Shown: in pieces, positions 41,809-52,309 of the stretch
Layout: every line of letters begins with the position of its first letter
Numbering within the stretch: position 1 is the first letter of the stretch
From: Leptospira dzoumogneensis
Lineage (GTDB): Bacteria > Spirochaetota > Leptospiria > Leptospirales > Leptospiraceae
DNA length: 64,000 nt
Reading direction: 5' to 3'
Assembly: GCF_004770895.1 (NCBI RefSeq)
Contig: NZ_RQHS01000005.1
Coordinates: 372,001 to 436,000 of the forward strand
Program-made: the position numbers and the translations under genes
The notes under the pieces: model-generated
Database searches by the model: none
What the model was told of the DNA's origin: nothing
The model's input: only the letters and a program-made list of their open reading frames with translations

Positions 41809-43227
41809 TTAAGGGAGTATCTTCCCCGGATTCAAAAGATTTTTCGGGTCCAGAGATTTTTTGATCATTCTCATCACTTCTATCTCGGCAGAAGAACGAG
41901 AGAAATGTAAAAAATCCTTTTTCAGGAGGCCGATCCCATGTTCTGCACTAATGGATCCATGATGTTTTTGTAATAGTTCGAACATAGAAGGATCTACCTT
42001 CTTGCATTGAGAGAAAAACTCCGCATCGGAAAGATCCTTAGGTTTCACTATATTCAAGTGAAGGTTCCCATCACCTATATGACCGAAAAGTGCGATCTCA
42101 AAGCCTGGATATTTAGAAGAAAGCAAAGCTTGCATATCTTCCAGGAAAGGATTCATGTTCCGAAGAGGAAGAGATATATCGTTTTTGTGGACTGTGTAAT
42201 CTATAGAGATGGATTCACTGATCCCTTCTCTGTATTTCCAGAAGGTTTCCGCTTGTCTGGAGTTTTGAGCCAGGCTTCCGTCGGAAACATAACCTTTTTC
42301 CATAATAGTCTCTAAAAAGGAGAATAATTTCTCATCGTCGGATTCTTCAGTGATCTCGAATTCCATTAAAACATAATATGGACTCACTTCTGAAAATGGA
42401 TCAGGAACATGCAAGTGGTCCATCACCTTGTCTAAACAATATTTGGTCAAAAACTCGAATGCCAAAATCGGCAGAGACATATTATGAGTTTCTTTAAATA
42501 ATTCTAATATAGAAGGAAAATCGGGGACTGCCGTGAAAAGTATACGATTGTCTGCAGGCTTTTTGGTAAGTTTAAGGGTACATTCGGTGATGATCCCCAA
42601 TGTCCCTTCCGAACCTATGAACAGATGTTTAAGATCATAACCGGTATTATTTTTCAGGATCTCTCCGTTAAATTCCAGGATTTCTCCCGTTCCCGTAACT
42701 ACTTTTAGGCCCAAAACCCATTGGCGGATCAGACCGTAGTGGACTACCCTTACTCCACCTGCGTTAGTCGCGATATTTCCGCCTATATGAGAGGAGCCTG
42801 TGGCTGCGAAATCCACGGGGAAATAAAAACCTCTTTCTTCCGCTTCTTTATGCAGATTTTTAGTGATCATTCCGGCCTGCACAGTTAAGGATCCGAAGAA
42901 CGGATCGAAATCCAAAACTTGATCCATCTTAGTAAGAGAGATAACTATTTCTCCGGACTTAGCTACTGCTCCGCCTGCATAGCCTGTTCTTCCACCGGAG
43001 GGAACGATCTTGATATCATTCTCGAATGCGAATTTTACGATTTCCGAAACTTCTTGGGTGTTTTTGGGGAATGTTAGAATTTCATAATCCGGAACATATA
43101 CTTTTGTTCTGTCCGTTCCGAAAGAAAGGAATGTCGCCTGATCCATCTGGGTTTCATCTTTGAAAAAAACCCTGTCTTCTCCCAATAGGGATTTGAGTTT
43201 ATTTTTATTTTCCTGGCTAATACTCAT
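41809..43227 (-). CDS. FAD-linked oxidoreductase, GlcD/D-2-hydroxyacid dehydrogenase type
   Basis: A 472-residue FAD enzyme of the vanillyl-alcohol-oxidase fold. FAD-binding motifs: VPSGGRTGYAGGAV, GSSHIGGNIATNAGG (Pro-His-Asn-Ala region), HLFIGSEGTLGIIT. The C-terminal half ends with FGHIGDGNLHLNIV and SISAEHGIGLLKK, the metal and substrate His positions of D-lactate/D-2-hydroxyglutarate dehydrogenases. It oxidises a D-2-hydroxyacid, the exact one unknown. It begins 2 nt after ppk and heads two membrane-related genes. Confidence 0.88.
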   Translation of the reverse strand: MSISQENKNKLKSLLGEDRVFFKDETQMDQATFLSFGTDRTKVYVPDYEILTFPKNTQEVSEIVKFAFENDIKIVPSGGRTGYAGGAVAKSGEIVISLTKMDQVLDFDPFFGSLTVQAGMITKNLHKEAEERGFYFPVDFAATGSSHIGGNIATNAGGVRVVHYGLIRQWVLGLKVVTGTGEILEFNGEILKNNTGYDLKHLFIGSEGTLGIITECTLKLTKKPADNRILFTAVPDFPSILELFKETHNMSLPILAFEFLTKYCLDKVMDHLHVPDPFSEVSPYYVLMEFEITEESDDEKLFSFLETIMEKGYVSDGSLAQNSRQAETFWKYREGISESISIDYTVHKNDISLPLRNMNPFLEDMQALLSSKYPGFEIALFGHIGDGNLHLNIVKPKDLSDAEFFSQCKKVDPSMFELLQKHHGSISAEHGIGLLKKDFLHFSRSSAEIEVMRMIKKSLDPKNLLNPGKILP

Positions 43228-43229
43228 AT

Positions 43230-45359
43230 TTATTCCGTGAAGTTCATTCTTTCGATCTGGCTGTCCACAGGTTTTTCACCTTCGGCTCTTTCTCTTTTGC
43301 GATACACTCCGTCGGAAGAAAGTAGTCTGGCTTTTACGTTGTCCCTGATCTGAACGTCTAAGATCTTTTTGATCCTATCTTTGTTCTTTGTATCCAGTAT
43401 CGGAAATAAGACCTCGATCCTTCTTTCGAAGTTTCTAGGCATACAGTCTGCGGAAGCAAGGAAGATACTTTCTTCTCCGCCTGAAAGGAAATAATAGATA
43501 CGTGTATGCTCTAAGAATCTGCCTACGATGGAGATTACCGTGATATTTTCCGAGATCCCGGGAAGTCCAGGTTTTAAACAGCAGATCCCTCGAATGATCA
43601 GCTCTATGATCACTCCGGCACGGCTCGCATTATACATTGCTAATATAATATGAGGATCGACTAAACTGTTCATTTTGAAAATGATACGTGCAGGTTTCCC
43701 TGCCTTTGCGTTTTCAGTCTCTTTTTCGATCAAAGCTAAAAATACGGTTTTCAGGTTATGTGGAGAAGCAGCCAGCTTATGCAAGAAAGGCATCTTCGCA
43801 TAACTAGTGATCGTGTTGAATATAGTGGAAACATCTTCCGTAATATCTTTATTAACCGTAAAGAAGCTTAGGTCCGTATAATATTTACTGGTTGTCGAGT
43901 TATAATTTCCGGTCCCAAGGTGCACGTAACGTACTAGATGTTCTTCTTCTCTTCTTACGATCAGGAGCATCTTGCTGTGGATCTTAAGTCCTACCACTCC
44001 GTATACTACGTGGACTCCTCTTTCTTCCAGTTTTTGGGCCCATTTGATATTTCGTTCTTCGTCGAATCTTGCTTTCAACTCCACAAGTACTGTGACCTGT
44101 TTTCCGTTTTCAGCGGCCTGGCCTAAATATTGGATAATAGGAGAATCCCCGCTCGTACGATATAGGGTCATTTTGATCCCTAGAACTTTAGGGTCTTCGC
44201 TGGAAATCCTGAGCAGATCTTCGATTGCACCGAAAGATTGATAAGGGTGATGTAATAATCTGTCTTTCTTTTTGATTGCGTCGAAAATTTTCTCGGGAGA
44301 TTCGAACTTTAAAGTGGTCTTCTGTTGGAAGAATGTATATTTGAATTTAGAAGTATGTTCTAGTCCGTAAAAATACATTGTATCACTAATATTTAATATA
44401 GAAGATACATCAAAAATTTCATGGTCCTGTAGTTCCATAAGCTCTTTCAGGGTATTTCGTACGAAAGAAGAAGTTCCTTCGTAGATGTCCATCCTTACCG
44501 CGTCTCCCCAGATACGGTTTCGGATCTCTTTTTTCATAGTAATGAGCAGGTCCTTCACGGAAGCTTCTTCGTCTATAGAGATGTCCGCATCCCTTAGGAT
44601 CCTGAAAGGATAAACTTCTTTTACAGTCATTCCATAGAATAGGTCATCCACATGAAGTTTGATGATCTCTTCCAGAGGGAAAAATCTTCTGGTTTTACCT
44701 TCTCCCTTGAGTTGCAGGAATCTCGGTAAGACCGAAGGTACTTGAACTACTGCAAACAGATCTTTTTTAAGTCCTGTTTTTTCGTCGTCCGCGGTAAGAA
44801 CGATCGCTAAGTTTAAGGATTTATTAAGTATATGAGGAAACGGGTGAGATGGATCTATAGAAAGTGGAGTTAAGATAGGAGAAACATCTTCTTTATAATA
44901 ATGTTTGATGTCTTCTATTTCGTTTTTATTTAATTCATCCGGATTTAAGATGAGATGGATCCCATTCTCTTTCATTTGTTCCAGAGTATGTGTTAGGGTT
45001 TCGTATTGAACATTTACGAAATTTCTTACCTTATTGGACAACTCGGTTAAGATCTCGGAAGCTCTTTGCCCGTTTAGGCTTTTTTCGTCATTACCTTCCG
45101 CTAGTAGGTTCCTTACTCCTGCGACTCGGACCATATAGAACTCGTCCAGGTTAGATTCAGTAATACATAAAAATTTCAGACGTTCCAGAAGAGGATTTTC
45201 AGGATCGTTCGCTTCTTCTAAGACCCGCTTGTTAAAGTCCACCCAGGAAAGTTCACGGTCAAAAAAGATATCGGAGTTACCGATATGGATCGGTCCCTTG
45301 TTTCCATTTCCTCCACTTCCTAAGTTCTGGGTTTCGGGAGATTTTATCTTTTGGGCCAC
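43230..45359 (-). CDS. ppk: Polyphosphate kinase 1
   Basis: Ppk1 (709 residues, normal length) polymerises the gamma-phosphate of ATP into polyphosphate. The N-terminal FFDRELSWVDFNKRVLEEA and LDEFYMVRVAG blocks are typical. The catalytic histidines lie in KIHSKMLLIVRRE (His461) and GRFLEHTRIYYF (His618); HLGTGNYNSTTSKYYTD sits between. It opens the four-gene minus-strand operon ending at 40735. Confidence 0.95.
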   Translation of the reverse strand: MAQKIKSPETQNLGSGGNGNKGPIHIGNSDIFFDRELSWVDFNKRVLEEANDPENPLLERLKFLCITESNLDEFYMVRVAGVRNLLAEGNDEKSLNGQRASEILTELSNKVRNFVNVQYETLTHTLEQMKENGIHLILNPDELNKNEIEDIKHYYKEDVSPILTPLSIDPSHPFPHILNKSLNLAIVLTADDEKTGLKKDLFAVVQVPSVLPRFLQLKGEGKTRRFFPLEEIIKLHVDDLFYGMTVKEVYPFRILRDADISIDEEASVKDLLITMKKEIRNRIWGDAVRMDIYEGTSSFVRNTLKELMELQDHEIFDVSSILNISDTMYFYGLEHTSKFKYTFFQQKTTLKFESPEKIFDAIKKKDRLLHHPYQSFGAIEDLLRISSEDPKVLGIKMTLYRTSGDSPIIQYLGQAAENGKQVTVLVELKARFDEERNIKWAQKLEERGVHVVYGVVGLKIHSKMLLIVRREEEHLVRYVHLGTGNYNSTTSKYYTDLSFFTVNKDITEDVSTIFNTITSYAKMPFLHKLAASPHNLKTVFLALIEKETENAKAGKPARIIFKMNSLVDPHIILAMYNASRAGVIIELIIRGICCLKPGLPGISENITVISIVGRFLEHTRIYYFLSGGEESIFLASADCMPRNFERRIEVLFPILDTKNKDRIKKILDVQIRDNVKARLLSSDGVYRKRERAEGEKPVDSQIERMNFTE

Positions 45360-45467
45360 TTATTTAGTCCTACTTTCTTCTGGTTTAAAATGGACGGGCC
45401 GAGAGTCAAGTCTGCTTTCAGGGGGAAAGAAGCGGAAGATCCCTCTAACCGCTTCTTCCTGATTTTG

Positions 45468-45905
45468 TTAACTTATCAGTTTTCCTGCTTCTCTTTCATC
45501 GATTAAATAAGGATTTCGGACCTCATTTGTTTTAGAGATCCAAACCTTCCCGGTTTTAGGACAGAGGAAGGAATAGAATTCGAACTTGGGCGCTACTCCT
45601 TTTAAGGAAGAACATAATTCCGAATATAAAAATTCCTGCTCTTCTCTCGAACCTGCCTTTTCCAATAATTCTGCAAAGGTCAACGACTTAGCGTATTTAA
45701 TCCTTTCTTCTCCGGAACTTTCTTTTGCTCTGCGGATCATGCCCGAGAGCCCTTTCGGATTTGTTCTTTTATCATCACTGGAAAGTAATTGTTCATGAAA
45801 TACCGAGAGTCTTTGAAATAATCTCAACTCGGAAGATTCCGCCGCTGCTGGAGCGGAAACTGAAACGACGGATGCCGCGGCTATGTATGCGAATACGTTG
45901 CGCAT
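45468..45905 (-). CDS. Small exported hypothetical protein
   Basis: A 145-residue protein with a signal peptide (MRNVFAYIAAASVVSVSAPAAAES). The mature part is helical and basic with two cysteines (SELCSSLKG, SFLCPKTGK) and ends ISKTNEVRNPYLIDE. No known domain. AGGAG lies 7 nt before the ATG. The 45951 gene on the same strand may share a transcript. Confidence 0.6.
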   Translation of the reverse strand: MRNVFAYIAAASVVSVSAPAAAESSELRLFQRLSVFHEQLLSSDDKRTNPKGLSGMIRRAKESSGEERIKYAKSLTFAELLEKAGSREEQEFLYSELCSSLKGVAPKFEFYSFLCPKTGKVWISKTNEVRNPYLIDEREAGKLIS

Positions 45906-45950
45906 AAAATTCTCCTATATTATAAAAATTAAATATATGTGGAGAAGTTA

Positions 45951-46271
45951 CTAAATGATGAGTCTGATCGTATATAAATTTGAATCGAATGCGGAGATAT
46001 ATAAGGGCGCCTCGGAATCTAAGAAAGAAAGTATGGATTCCGAATAAGAGAATAGGCCTAAACTTTTCCAGTATTTAGAAACTGCCTCTGTCTCTATTCT
46101 TTCGGATTCTTTTTCTAAAACTACTAAGTTAGAAAGAGCGGAATGAGAAAGTTCTAAATGAAAACTTTGTTTGGGGTTTTTTGTCCCGGCAAAAGATATT
46201 ACTGTTCCGTTAGCGGATACTGCCAACGAAAAACAGAATACGAGTGATCCTATGAAAGCCCGGGCAAACAT
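45951..46271 (-). CDS. Small exported hypothetical protein
   Basis: A 106-residue protein with an N-terminal signal (MFARAFIGSLVFCFSLAVSANG). The mature part is short and beta-like (TVISFAGTKNPKQSFHLELS, PLYISAFDSNLYTIRLII). No recognised family and no good Shine-Dalgarno. It lies 45 nt upstream of the exported protein gene at 45468-45905. Confidence 0.5.
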   Translation of the reverse strand: MFARAFIGSLVFCFSLAVSANGTVISFAGTKNPKQSFHLELSHSALSNLVVLEKESERIETEAVSKYWKSLGLFSYSESILSFLDSEAPLYISAFDSNLYTIRLII

Positions 46272-46387
46272 TTAAGATTGGACCACGAATCTAATTGATA
46301 GGTTTCCTTTTTATTTTGAAGGGATATGGATTGTTTTCAAATTTTAATATGTATTGACCTATTTAGATCATTGCTCAAAATTTCAGC

Positions 46388-46897
46388 ATGATAGATCCGG
46401 AATACTGTGTCGCTTTGGCAGAATACAATCGTTGGCAAAACGAATCCTTATTAAATGTTTCTGAAAAATTAAAATCGGGCGAATTGGAGGAAGATAAAAA
46501 ACTATTCTTCGGTTCGATGGCAAAGACCTGGAATCATATCATTATGATGGATCTTTCTTGGCTGGATAGGTTTCATTCTAGGCCGATCCAAAAATTGGAT
46601 TTCCAAGAGATGCAATTTTCCAATCTGACAGAACTCAAAAAACTTAGAACTGAATTAGATTCGACGATTTCCGAATGGGTAAAAACCATAACCTCAGAGT
46701 GGCTTACACAAGACCTGAAGTTTTACAGTTACATGTACAAAAAAGAGATTACATTGCCGATCTGGCTTTTGGTCACTCATTTTTTCAATCATCAGACCCA
46801 TCATCGCAGCCAAATCTCTACGGCTTTATTACAAAGTGGATTGGATTACGGAGTCACGGATATTCCTTGGAATCCTTTTTATCCAAGATCAAGATAA
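46388..46897 (+). CDS. DinB-family metal-dependent protein
   Basis: A 169-residue DinB/YfiT-like four-helix protein. Metal ligands fit: His50 in KTWNHIIMMD, His135 and His139 in HFFNHQTHHRSQIS. DinB-like proteins act as thiol-dependent S-transferases or unknown stress enzymes. The ending TDIPWNPFY is common in the family. It stands 17 nt before the SH3 lipoprotein gene on the same strand. Confidence 0.82.
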   Translation: MIDPEYCVALAEYNRWQNESLLNVSEKLKSGELEEDKKLFFGSMAKTWNHIIMMDLSWLDRFHSRPIQKLDFQEMQFSNLTELKKLRTELDSTISEWVKTITSEWLTQDLKFYSYMYKKEITLPIWLLVTHFFNHQTHHRSQISTALLQSGLDYGVTDIPWNPFYPRSR

Positions 46898-46914
46898 TAT
46901 ATTCGGGAAAACAA

Positions 46915-47235
46915 ATGAAACGGATCTTTGCATTCTTTTTGACTTTCATCTCTCTTTTAGTTTGGAACTGCGCCTCGGTAGAAAAGGTAGAACCTCGTAA
47001 GATCGAAAAGATCATGAAAGTTCATGCTGGAGGAGGTCTTCGTTTAAGGATCTCTCCTAATATAGAAGCTAAAAAAATAGACCTGGTCCCTGACGGTGAC
47101 GTTGTGGAAACTTTCGGCGAGACCGGAGAAGTAGAGATACAAGACGGTAAACAAGGCCGTTGGGTCAAAGTGAAGTGGAAGAAAAAAGACGGATACGTAT
47201 TCGGCGGATTTTTAGAATTTATCAACGTCAAATAA
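46915..47235 (+). CDS. SH3-domain lipoprotein
   Basis: A 106-residue lipoprotein: signal MKRIFAFFLTFISLLVWNC (lipid Cys19), short linker, then a bacterial SH3 domain (MKVHAGGGLRLRISPN, LVPDGDVVETFGET, GRWVKVKWKKKDGYVFGGFL). Such domains often bind peptidoglycan or protein ligands. A longer frame from 46675 was rejected: it overlaps the DinB gene and delays the signal peptide. Confidence 0.8.
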   Translation: MKRIFAFFLTFISLLVWNCASVEKVEPRKIEKIMKVHAGGGLRLRISPNIEAKKIDLVPDGDVVETFGETGEVEIQDGKQGRWVKVKWKKKDGYVFGGFLEFINVK

Positions 47236-47273
47236 TTTATACTTTTTGAATATTCTCCTGTTAAGGAATTCCA

Positions 47274-48071
47274 TTGAGAAGATTAAGAAACCAATTTATA
47301 GATATTATTTCGTTCCAAAACGCGGCCGGATATTTCGCCGCAATCACATTTTTTGTGAGTTTATTCTCCTTATTGATCGATCCTAAGATCGGCGTATTGA
47401 CTCCCGACATGTTGGACGGAGGAAGATGGTGGAATGCGGGATTATTCGTTTTTCATCTGCTTTCTCCCGCGGAGATACAGGCAGGGACTTATATGCCTTG
47501 GATCTTTTTGATCTTCTATACGTATCTCGTATTTTCAGTCGGCAAAATTTTGGAAGAGGACATGGGCTCTCTCCGATTTAATCTATTTTTGTTTTCCCTA
47601 ATGTTCTTCATTACGATAGGCGGGGTTCTTTCCTTATATTACCCGTTGTTTGTCGAGACTAAGATGATCTACGATTGTCTTTTGTTGGCTCTCGCGATCC
47701 GAATGCCTAATTTGGAATTTTTTATCATTCCTATCCGAATGAAATGGATCGGCATTGCTTTATTCGTGTATCTTTTCTGGGAAAGAGGGGACGAGATGAG
47801 AATGTTCAACTCTATCCTGCCTTGGGCCGGATTATTTTTCGGATTCTCAAGCTTGGTATTGTTTTTCGGAAGAGATATCTTAGGGACCAAGATCCGGGAG
47901 CACAAAACTTCCACTTGGAAAGCCAAACAATCCGAGGTATTCACAGTTCATAAATGTTATGTTTGTGGAGCGACCGAGGCCACGGATCCTCAATTGGAAT
48001 TCCGTTATTGTGTGGATTGTGAAGATAAGGAATATTGCGAGAACCATCTTCACAATCATACACATTCTTAA
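47274..48071 (+). CDS. Rhomboid-like membrane protein with C-terminal zinc-binding tail
   Basis: A 265-residue protein with about six membrane segments in rhomboid-like arrangement (WWNAGLFVFHLLSP, WIFLIFYTYLVFSVG, FFITIGGVLSLYYP). The rhomboid Ser/His dyad is not seen, so it is likely not a protease. The last 40 residues hold HKCYVCGATEATD, YCVDCEDKEYC and a final HLHNHTHS, a zinc-ribbon-like cluster. TTG 47274 is supported by AAGGA 8 nt upstream. Function unknown. Confidence 0.65.
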   Translation: MRRLRNQFIDIISFQNAAGYFAAITFFVSLFSLLIDPKIGVLTPDMLDGGRWWNAGLFVFHLLSPAEIQAGTYMPWIFLIFYTYLVFSVGKILEEDMGSLRFNLFLFSLMFFITIGGVLSLYYPLFVETKMIYDCLLLALAIRMPNLEFFIIPIRMKWIGIALFVYLFWERGDEMRMFNSILPWAGLFFGFSSLVLFFGRDILGTKIREHKTSTWKAKQSEVFTVHKCYVCGATEATDPQLEFRYCVDCEDKEYCENHLHNHTHS

Positions 48072-48222
48072 AACGAACGGAGCCGGCCCTATCCCTTAAG
48101 AAGGATTTTTGAATTCTTCCCGTTTGCAAATTATTCAATTTTTTTTAAACCGGATTGACTTTCTTCCGCTTTAATATGAGATTTTCCGGCACTCCGAAAT
48201 TCTCCCTGGTCGGAAGGGAATT

Positions 48223-51200
48223 TTGCAGGAAAAATCTTCCGTGAATTCGATCGTCTACTGGTTTGAAGAATTATTCGCCTCCCTCCCTTTGTCCTTTATA
48301 GACATTTGGGGCAGATTCGGCTATATAGTCGGGATTTTTTTAATGATCTGCGCCTACGGAGGTTTTACTTTTAATCCCGGAGGAAAATTCGGTTTCGGTC
48401 GCCGAAAACAAAGTTGGGATACCCAGGCTTTTTTAAGCATTCCATTCACATTCGTTTTTATTTTTATCACAGGTTATATAGGTTCTTTTATCGTTTTGGT
48501 CCCGGGGGCCCAGACCTTTGAATCTTTAAAGGATCTGACTGTTTTTCTTTGTATTCTTTTGTTCGGTTATCCCGCACTTCTCGCGGTTCCTTTTGCCTAC
48601 GGACTTTCGGATCTGATAGAAGGAGTTCCTCCCGATTTTTTATTCGATTGGCTTTTAGGTTATTTTATCAATCCGGCCTGTTTCTGGGTGGCTTATCAGT
48701 TGATCGGAAGAGACCCGGATTTTAAAAAACTGAAAACCTGGGCATTATATTCCATTTTCGTAATTATATTCATGAGTATAGAACCTCAACTTTGGGGATA
48801 TATCTGCTCGGAACAATTCACTAGAGAGATCTCTTACCGGAATATCACTCCTGCACTTTTTTTTACCACCGGGGTAACTTGGGTAGTCGCTCCTTTTGCG
48901 ATGTTGATTGCGTTACCTCTCGCCAAGAAGTACGGATTGTTTTGGGCGGAGATCCCTGGCCATACAAGAGAACTGATCTTAAGTTATAAGGAATGGTATT
49001 GGCAGGAAGAAAAATTCGGAAAAGACGGAATTCCTTTGGGACAAGGTCTTCCTATCCGGATGTTCTTAGTTACTCCATTCATTCTTTTGGTTTTGATCAT
49101 GGTGGCTGCCACCGCTTATTTAACTTTAAGAAGTTCGGAAGCTGCATCCGGAAAGTTAGCTTCTAGATTACATCAGGAGATCTCGGAGAATATCAATCTC
49201 AGGCTGGACGATTATCTGGCTCATTCTATCCGGAAAAAACCGGAAGAGATCTCTCTTTTATTAAAAAATACGAATATAGCCAGACATGGCAGGGCCTTTA
49301 TTATAGACAGAGAAACTAGGATCATCGCTTCATCCGATTTGCGTTTTAGCAATATCGGATCCGCCTCGGAGAGCGGGGATCCTGTAATACGAAATTCCGT
49401 TCTTTCCGTTCTTAAAGATTACGGAGATCTGTATTCGATCAAGATGGCATTTCAATTCAGGTTTGATATTGTAAATGCAAAACCTGTTTCCAGAGAGACT
49501 TGGCTCACTCAGGTGACTCCTTACAGGGACAATGCAGGAGAATACGATTGGGTAGTGATCACTGCAATGCCTGCTTCTTATTATTTGGAAGGTGTGCAGA
49601 TTGGTAACAGTGAGTCTGCAAAAGTGTTCGCGGTAGCTTTGACACTTTCTCTTTTGATCGCTGCATTTCTTGCAGGGATCGTTACATCACCGATACGTAA
49701 TATATCTCAGGCAACTAGAGCTATGGCAGAGGGAGACTTCTCCCAAAGGGTCCCTTCCAGCAAATTAGAAGAGATCGGGACTCTTGCATTTTCATTCAAT
49801 CATATGGCGGAACAATTACAGGAAGCATTCCGTAGAACAAAGGCAAGCGAGGAACAATACAAAGATCTTGTGGACACTACGCCCGGCGTAGTTTGGGAAG
49901 CGGATGCTATCACTTTTGATTTCACATTTGTGAGTAAACAAGCGGAGGATTTACTAGGTTACTCCGTAGAAGAATGGAAAACCCCCGGATTTTGGGCGGA
50001 CCATATCCATCCGGAAGATAAGGACTATGCGGTAAATTATTGCGTGGCCTGTACCGGAAAATTAGAAGCACACGATTTCGAATATAGGTTCTTAAAAAAA
50101 GACGGAACTGTCGTTTGGCTCAGGGATATGGTGAAAGTAATTGCGGAGGGGAATCGGGAAAAATGGCTTCGTGGAGTGATGGTAGATATCACTGAGCGTA
50201 AAAATATAGAAGAGAAGTTCTTAGAAAGGAATAGATTTGTAGAATCCATTTTGGATATCAGCCCGGATATATTATATATCTATGATATTAAAGAGAGAAG
50301 GAACGTATACAGCAATATCGGCGTAGAAAGGTTATTGGGATATTCAGTGGAAGAGATCCAGAAAATGGGGGACTCTTTTCTAAAGGACGTGATGCATCCG
50401 GACGATTTTCAGGAATATTTATCCAAGATCATTCCGAAATATTTAAACGCACTGGATAGGGATGTATTAGAGCACCAATATAGGATGCGCCATAAGGACC
50501 AAAAATGGCGTTGGTTTGTTTCCAGGGAATTGATCTATAAAAGGGATCAGGATGGAGTGCCGACACAGATTTTCGGTATCTCCAACGATATCACTAAGGG
50601 TAAAGAAGCGGAAGAAACTATTCTGGATCTAAATGCGAATCTGGAACGTAAGATCGATCAAAGAACGGAAGAATTAAAAAGATCGAATGAAGATCTGAAA
50701 GAATCTTTGGAATATCAGAAAAAGATCTCCAAAGAGCTGAATGAAACACAAAGCCAACTTCTTCTTTCCGAAAAATTAGCCGCCCTAGGACAACTTGCCG
50801 CCGGAATGACCCATGAGCTAAACACTCCTTTGGGAGCGATCGTTTCTTCGAATCGTGCAATTTTGGATATTTTGTACGAAGAGATCAGGGATATACCTGA
50901 CCTTCTTCTTAGCTTGAACAAATCGGAAGTTGAACATTTCAAATTCCTGTTGGATGAAAGTTTAAAGGAAATTTCCCAAGCGGAGATCTTGCCGAATCGT
51001 TCTCTGAGAAGGGAGCTTGTGCGTATATTCAAAGAGGCTTCCGTTTCGGATCCGGAGAATGCGGTGAATATGGTCCTGGAATTAGGGATCCATAGATTAG
51101 GAGAAAAACTTCCGGATCTTTTGAAGACCGAAAATTCCCTGAAAATACTGGAAGCGGTCTCTTCTATTGCTTCCGTCGTGAGATTCAGTAATGTGATCTC

Positions 51201-51750
51201 CATCGCTACAGGAAAGGCGTCTTACGTTGTGGACGCTCTCAAAAATTATCTGAACCCTGGAACGCATAACGGAGATGAGGAGCTTGTTCCAGTCGATGTA
51301 GAGGTGGAACTGGAAACGATCATCGCTCTATATCATAATAAGATCAAGTACGGGGTAGAAGTAGTTAAACATTATCGGACTAATGAACTTTGTTTGGGAG
51401 ATCCGGACAAGTTGAATCAAGTGTGGATCAATCTGTTAAATAATGGATTGCAGGCCATGAACTATAAGGGTAAAATCGAAATTTCGATAGAGAAAAGAGA
51501 ATCCTGGATTATAGTCTCCTTCTCGGATTCCGGTATCGGGATCCCGAAAGAGATACAGGACAAAATTTTCGATCCATTCTTCACTACTAAAAATCCGGGA
51601 GAAGGTATCGGCCTTGGACTGGATATCTGTAAAAAGATCGTGGAGAAGATGGGCGGAAAAATAGAGTTTGAGACGGAACCTGGACGCACTAAGTTCGAAG
51701 TTTGGCTGAAACCTGCGAACCGTAAAAAAGAGGAATCTATTGGAAACTGA
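48223..51750 (+). CDS. Large membrane sensor histidine kinase (7TM-like, Cache, HAMP, two PAS)
   Basis: A 1175-residue kinase. About six membrane segments in the first 260 residues, another helix near 290, an extracytoplasmic Cache-like domain (about 310-460; [18 protein letters not shown]), a membrane helix, HAMP (ending [20 protein letters not shown]), PAS (about 545-660), PAS (about 665-795), coiled coil ([20 protein letters not shown]), H-box [15 protein letters not shown] (His864), and ATPase with N-box [12 protein letters not shown] and [13 protein letters not shown]. About 208 residues separate His864 from the N-box, roughly 100 more than usual. TTG 48223 follows AAGGG; the regulator at 51740 overlaps its end. 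Confidence 0.9.
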   Translation: MQEKSSVNSIVYWFEELFASLPLSFIDIWGRFGYIVGIFLMICAYGGFTFNPGGKFGFGRRKQSWDTQAFLSIPFTFVFIFITGYIGSFIVLVPGAQTFESLKDLTVFLCILLFGYPALLAVPFAYGLSDLIEGVPPDFLFDWLLGYFINPACFWVAYQLIGRDPDFKKLKTWALYSIFVIIFMSIEPQLWGYICSEQFTREISYRNITPALFFTTGVTWVVAPFAMLIALPLAKKYGLFWAEIPGHTRELILSYKEWYWQEEKFGKDGIPLGQGLPIRMFLVTPFILLVLIMVAATAYLTLRSSEAASGKLASRLHQEISENINLRLDDYLAHSIRKKPEEISLLLKNTNIARHGRAFIIDRETRIIASSDLRFSNIGSASESGDPVIRNSVLSVLKDYGDLYSIKMAFQFRFDIVNAKPVSRETWLTQVTPYRDNAGEYDWVVITAMPASYYLEGVQIGNSESAKVFAVALTLSLLIAAFLAGIVTSPIRNISQATRAMAEGDFSQRVPSSKLEEIGTLAFSFNHMAEQLQEAFRRTKASEEQYKDLVDTTPGVVWEADAITFDFTFVSKQAEDLLGYSVEEWKTPGFWADHIHPEDKDYAVNYCVACTGKLEAHDFEYRFLKKDGTVVWLRDMVKVIAEGNREKWLRGVMVDITERKNIEEKFLERNRFVESILDISPDILYIYDIKERRNVYSNIGVERLLGYSVEEIQKMGDSFLKDVMHPDDFQEYLSKIIPKYLNALDRDVLEHQYRMRHKDQKWRWFVSRELIYKRDQDGVPTQIFGISNDITKGKEAEETILDLNANLERKIDQRTEELKRSNEDLKESLEYQKKISKELNETQSQLLLSEKLAALGQLAAGMTHELNTPLGAIVSSNRAILDILYEEIRDIPDLLLSLNKSEVEHFKFLLDESLKEISQAEILPNRSLRRELVRIFKEASVSDPENAVNMVLELGIHRLGEKLPDLLKTENSLKILEAVSSIASVVRFSNVISIATGKASYVVDALKNYLNPGTHNGDEELVPVDVEVELETIIALYHNKIKYGVEVVKHYRTNELCLGDPDKLNQVWINLLNNGLQAMNYKGKIEISIEKRESWIIVSFSDSGIGIPKEIQDKIFDPFFTTKNPGEGIGLGLDICKKIVEKMGGKIEFETEPGRTKFEVWLKPANRKKEESIGN

Positions 51751-52147
51751 AACATCACAGAATGCGATCCTATGTGTGGATGACGAAGCAATCATCTTAA
51801 TCACCTTACAAAAGGAATTAAAGAAACAGCTGGGAAATTTATTCCAATACGAGACCGCCTTAAACGCGGAAGAAGCTATGGAAGTTATAGATGATCTGGT
51901 AAGTGCAGGCGTGAACGTGATCTTGATCCTTTCCGATTGGTTGATGCCTGGGATTAAGGGGGATGAGTTCTTAATTTTAGTTCATCAAAAGTATCCTAAG
52001 ATCCGATCCATTCTGATCACTGGACATGTGGATGCGGCCGCAGTGGATAGGGTTAAAAAAGAAGCAGGGACTTATACTGTGATCCCAAAACCTTGGGACG
52101 TGAACAAACTAATGGAAGCTGTTCGTGTTTGTTGTAATTTGAATTAG
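51740..52147 (+). CDS. Single-domain response regulator
   Basis: A 135-residue stand-alone receiver. Asp14/Asp15 (CVDDE), phospho-acceptor Asp66 in [13 protein letters not shown], Thr94 in ILITGHVD and Lys117 in VIPKPWD. It overlaps the kinase at 48223 by 11 nt and starts at TTG 51740 with GAGGA 5 nt upstream, so it is the kinase's likely partner. There is no output domain; it may act through protein contact. Confidence 0.9.
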   Translation: METETSQNAILCVDDEAIILITLQKELKKQLGNLFQYETALNAEEAMEVIDDLVSAGVNVILILSDWLMPGIKGDEFLILVHQKYPKIRSILITGHVDAAAVDRVKKEAGTYTVIPKPWDVNKLMEAVRVCCNLN

Positions 52148-52309
52148 AGCGAACGTTACGAAAATCACCTCAGGAATCGCCATAACCTATTTTGATATTT
52201 TGCCCATCAAACTAACACCGGTTCATTCGAATGCTCCCATCTTGAAAACGAATTGACCTTTCCTTTTCTAAGAAGATACTTTATTATCTCCTAAAGGAAT
52301 CTTCTGATC

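Noticed and set aside
46675..46914. N-terminal extension of the SH3 lipoprotein
   Set aside because: It overlaps the DinB gene in another frame and puts 80 residues ahead of a proper lipoprotein signal.
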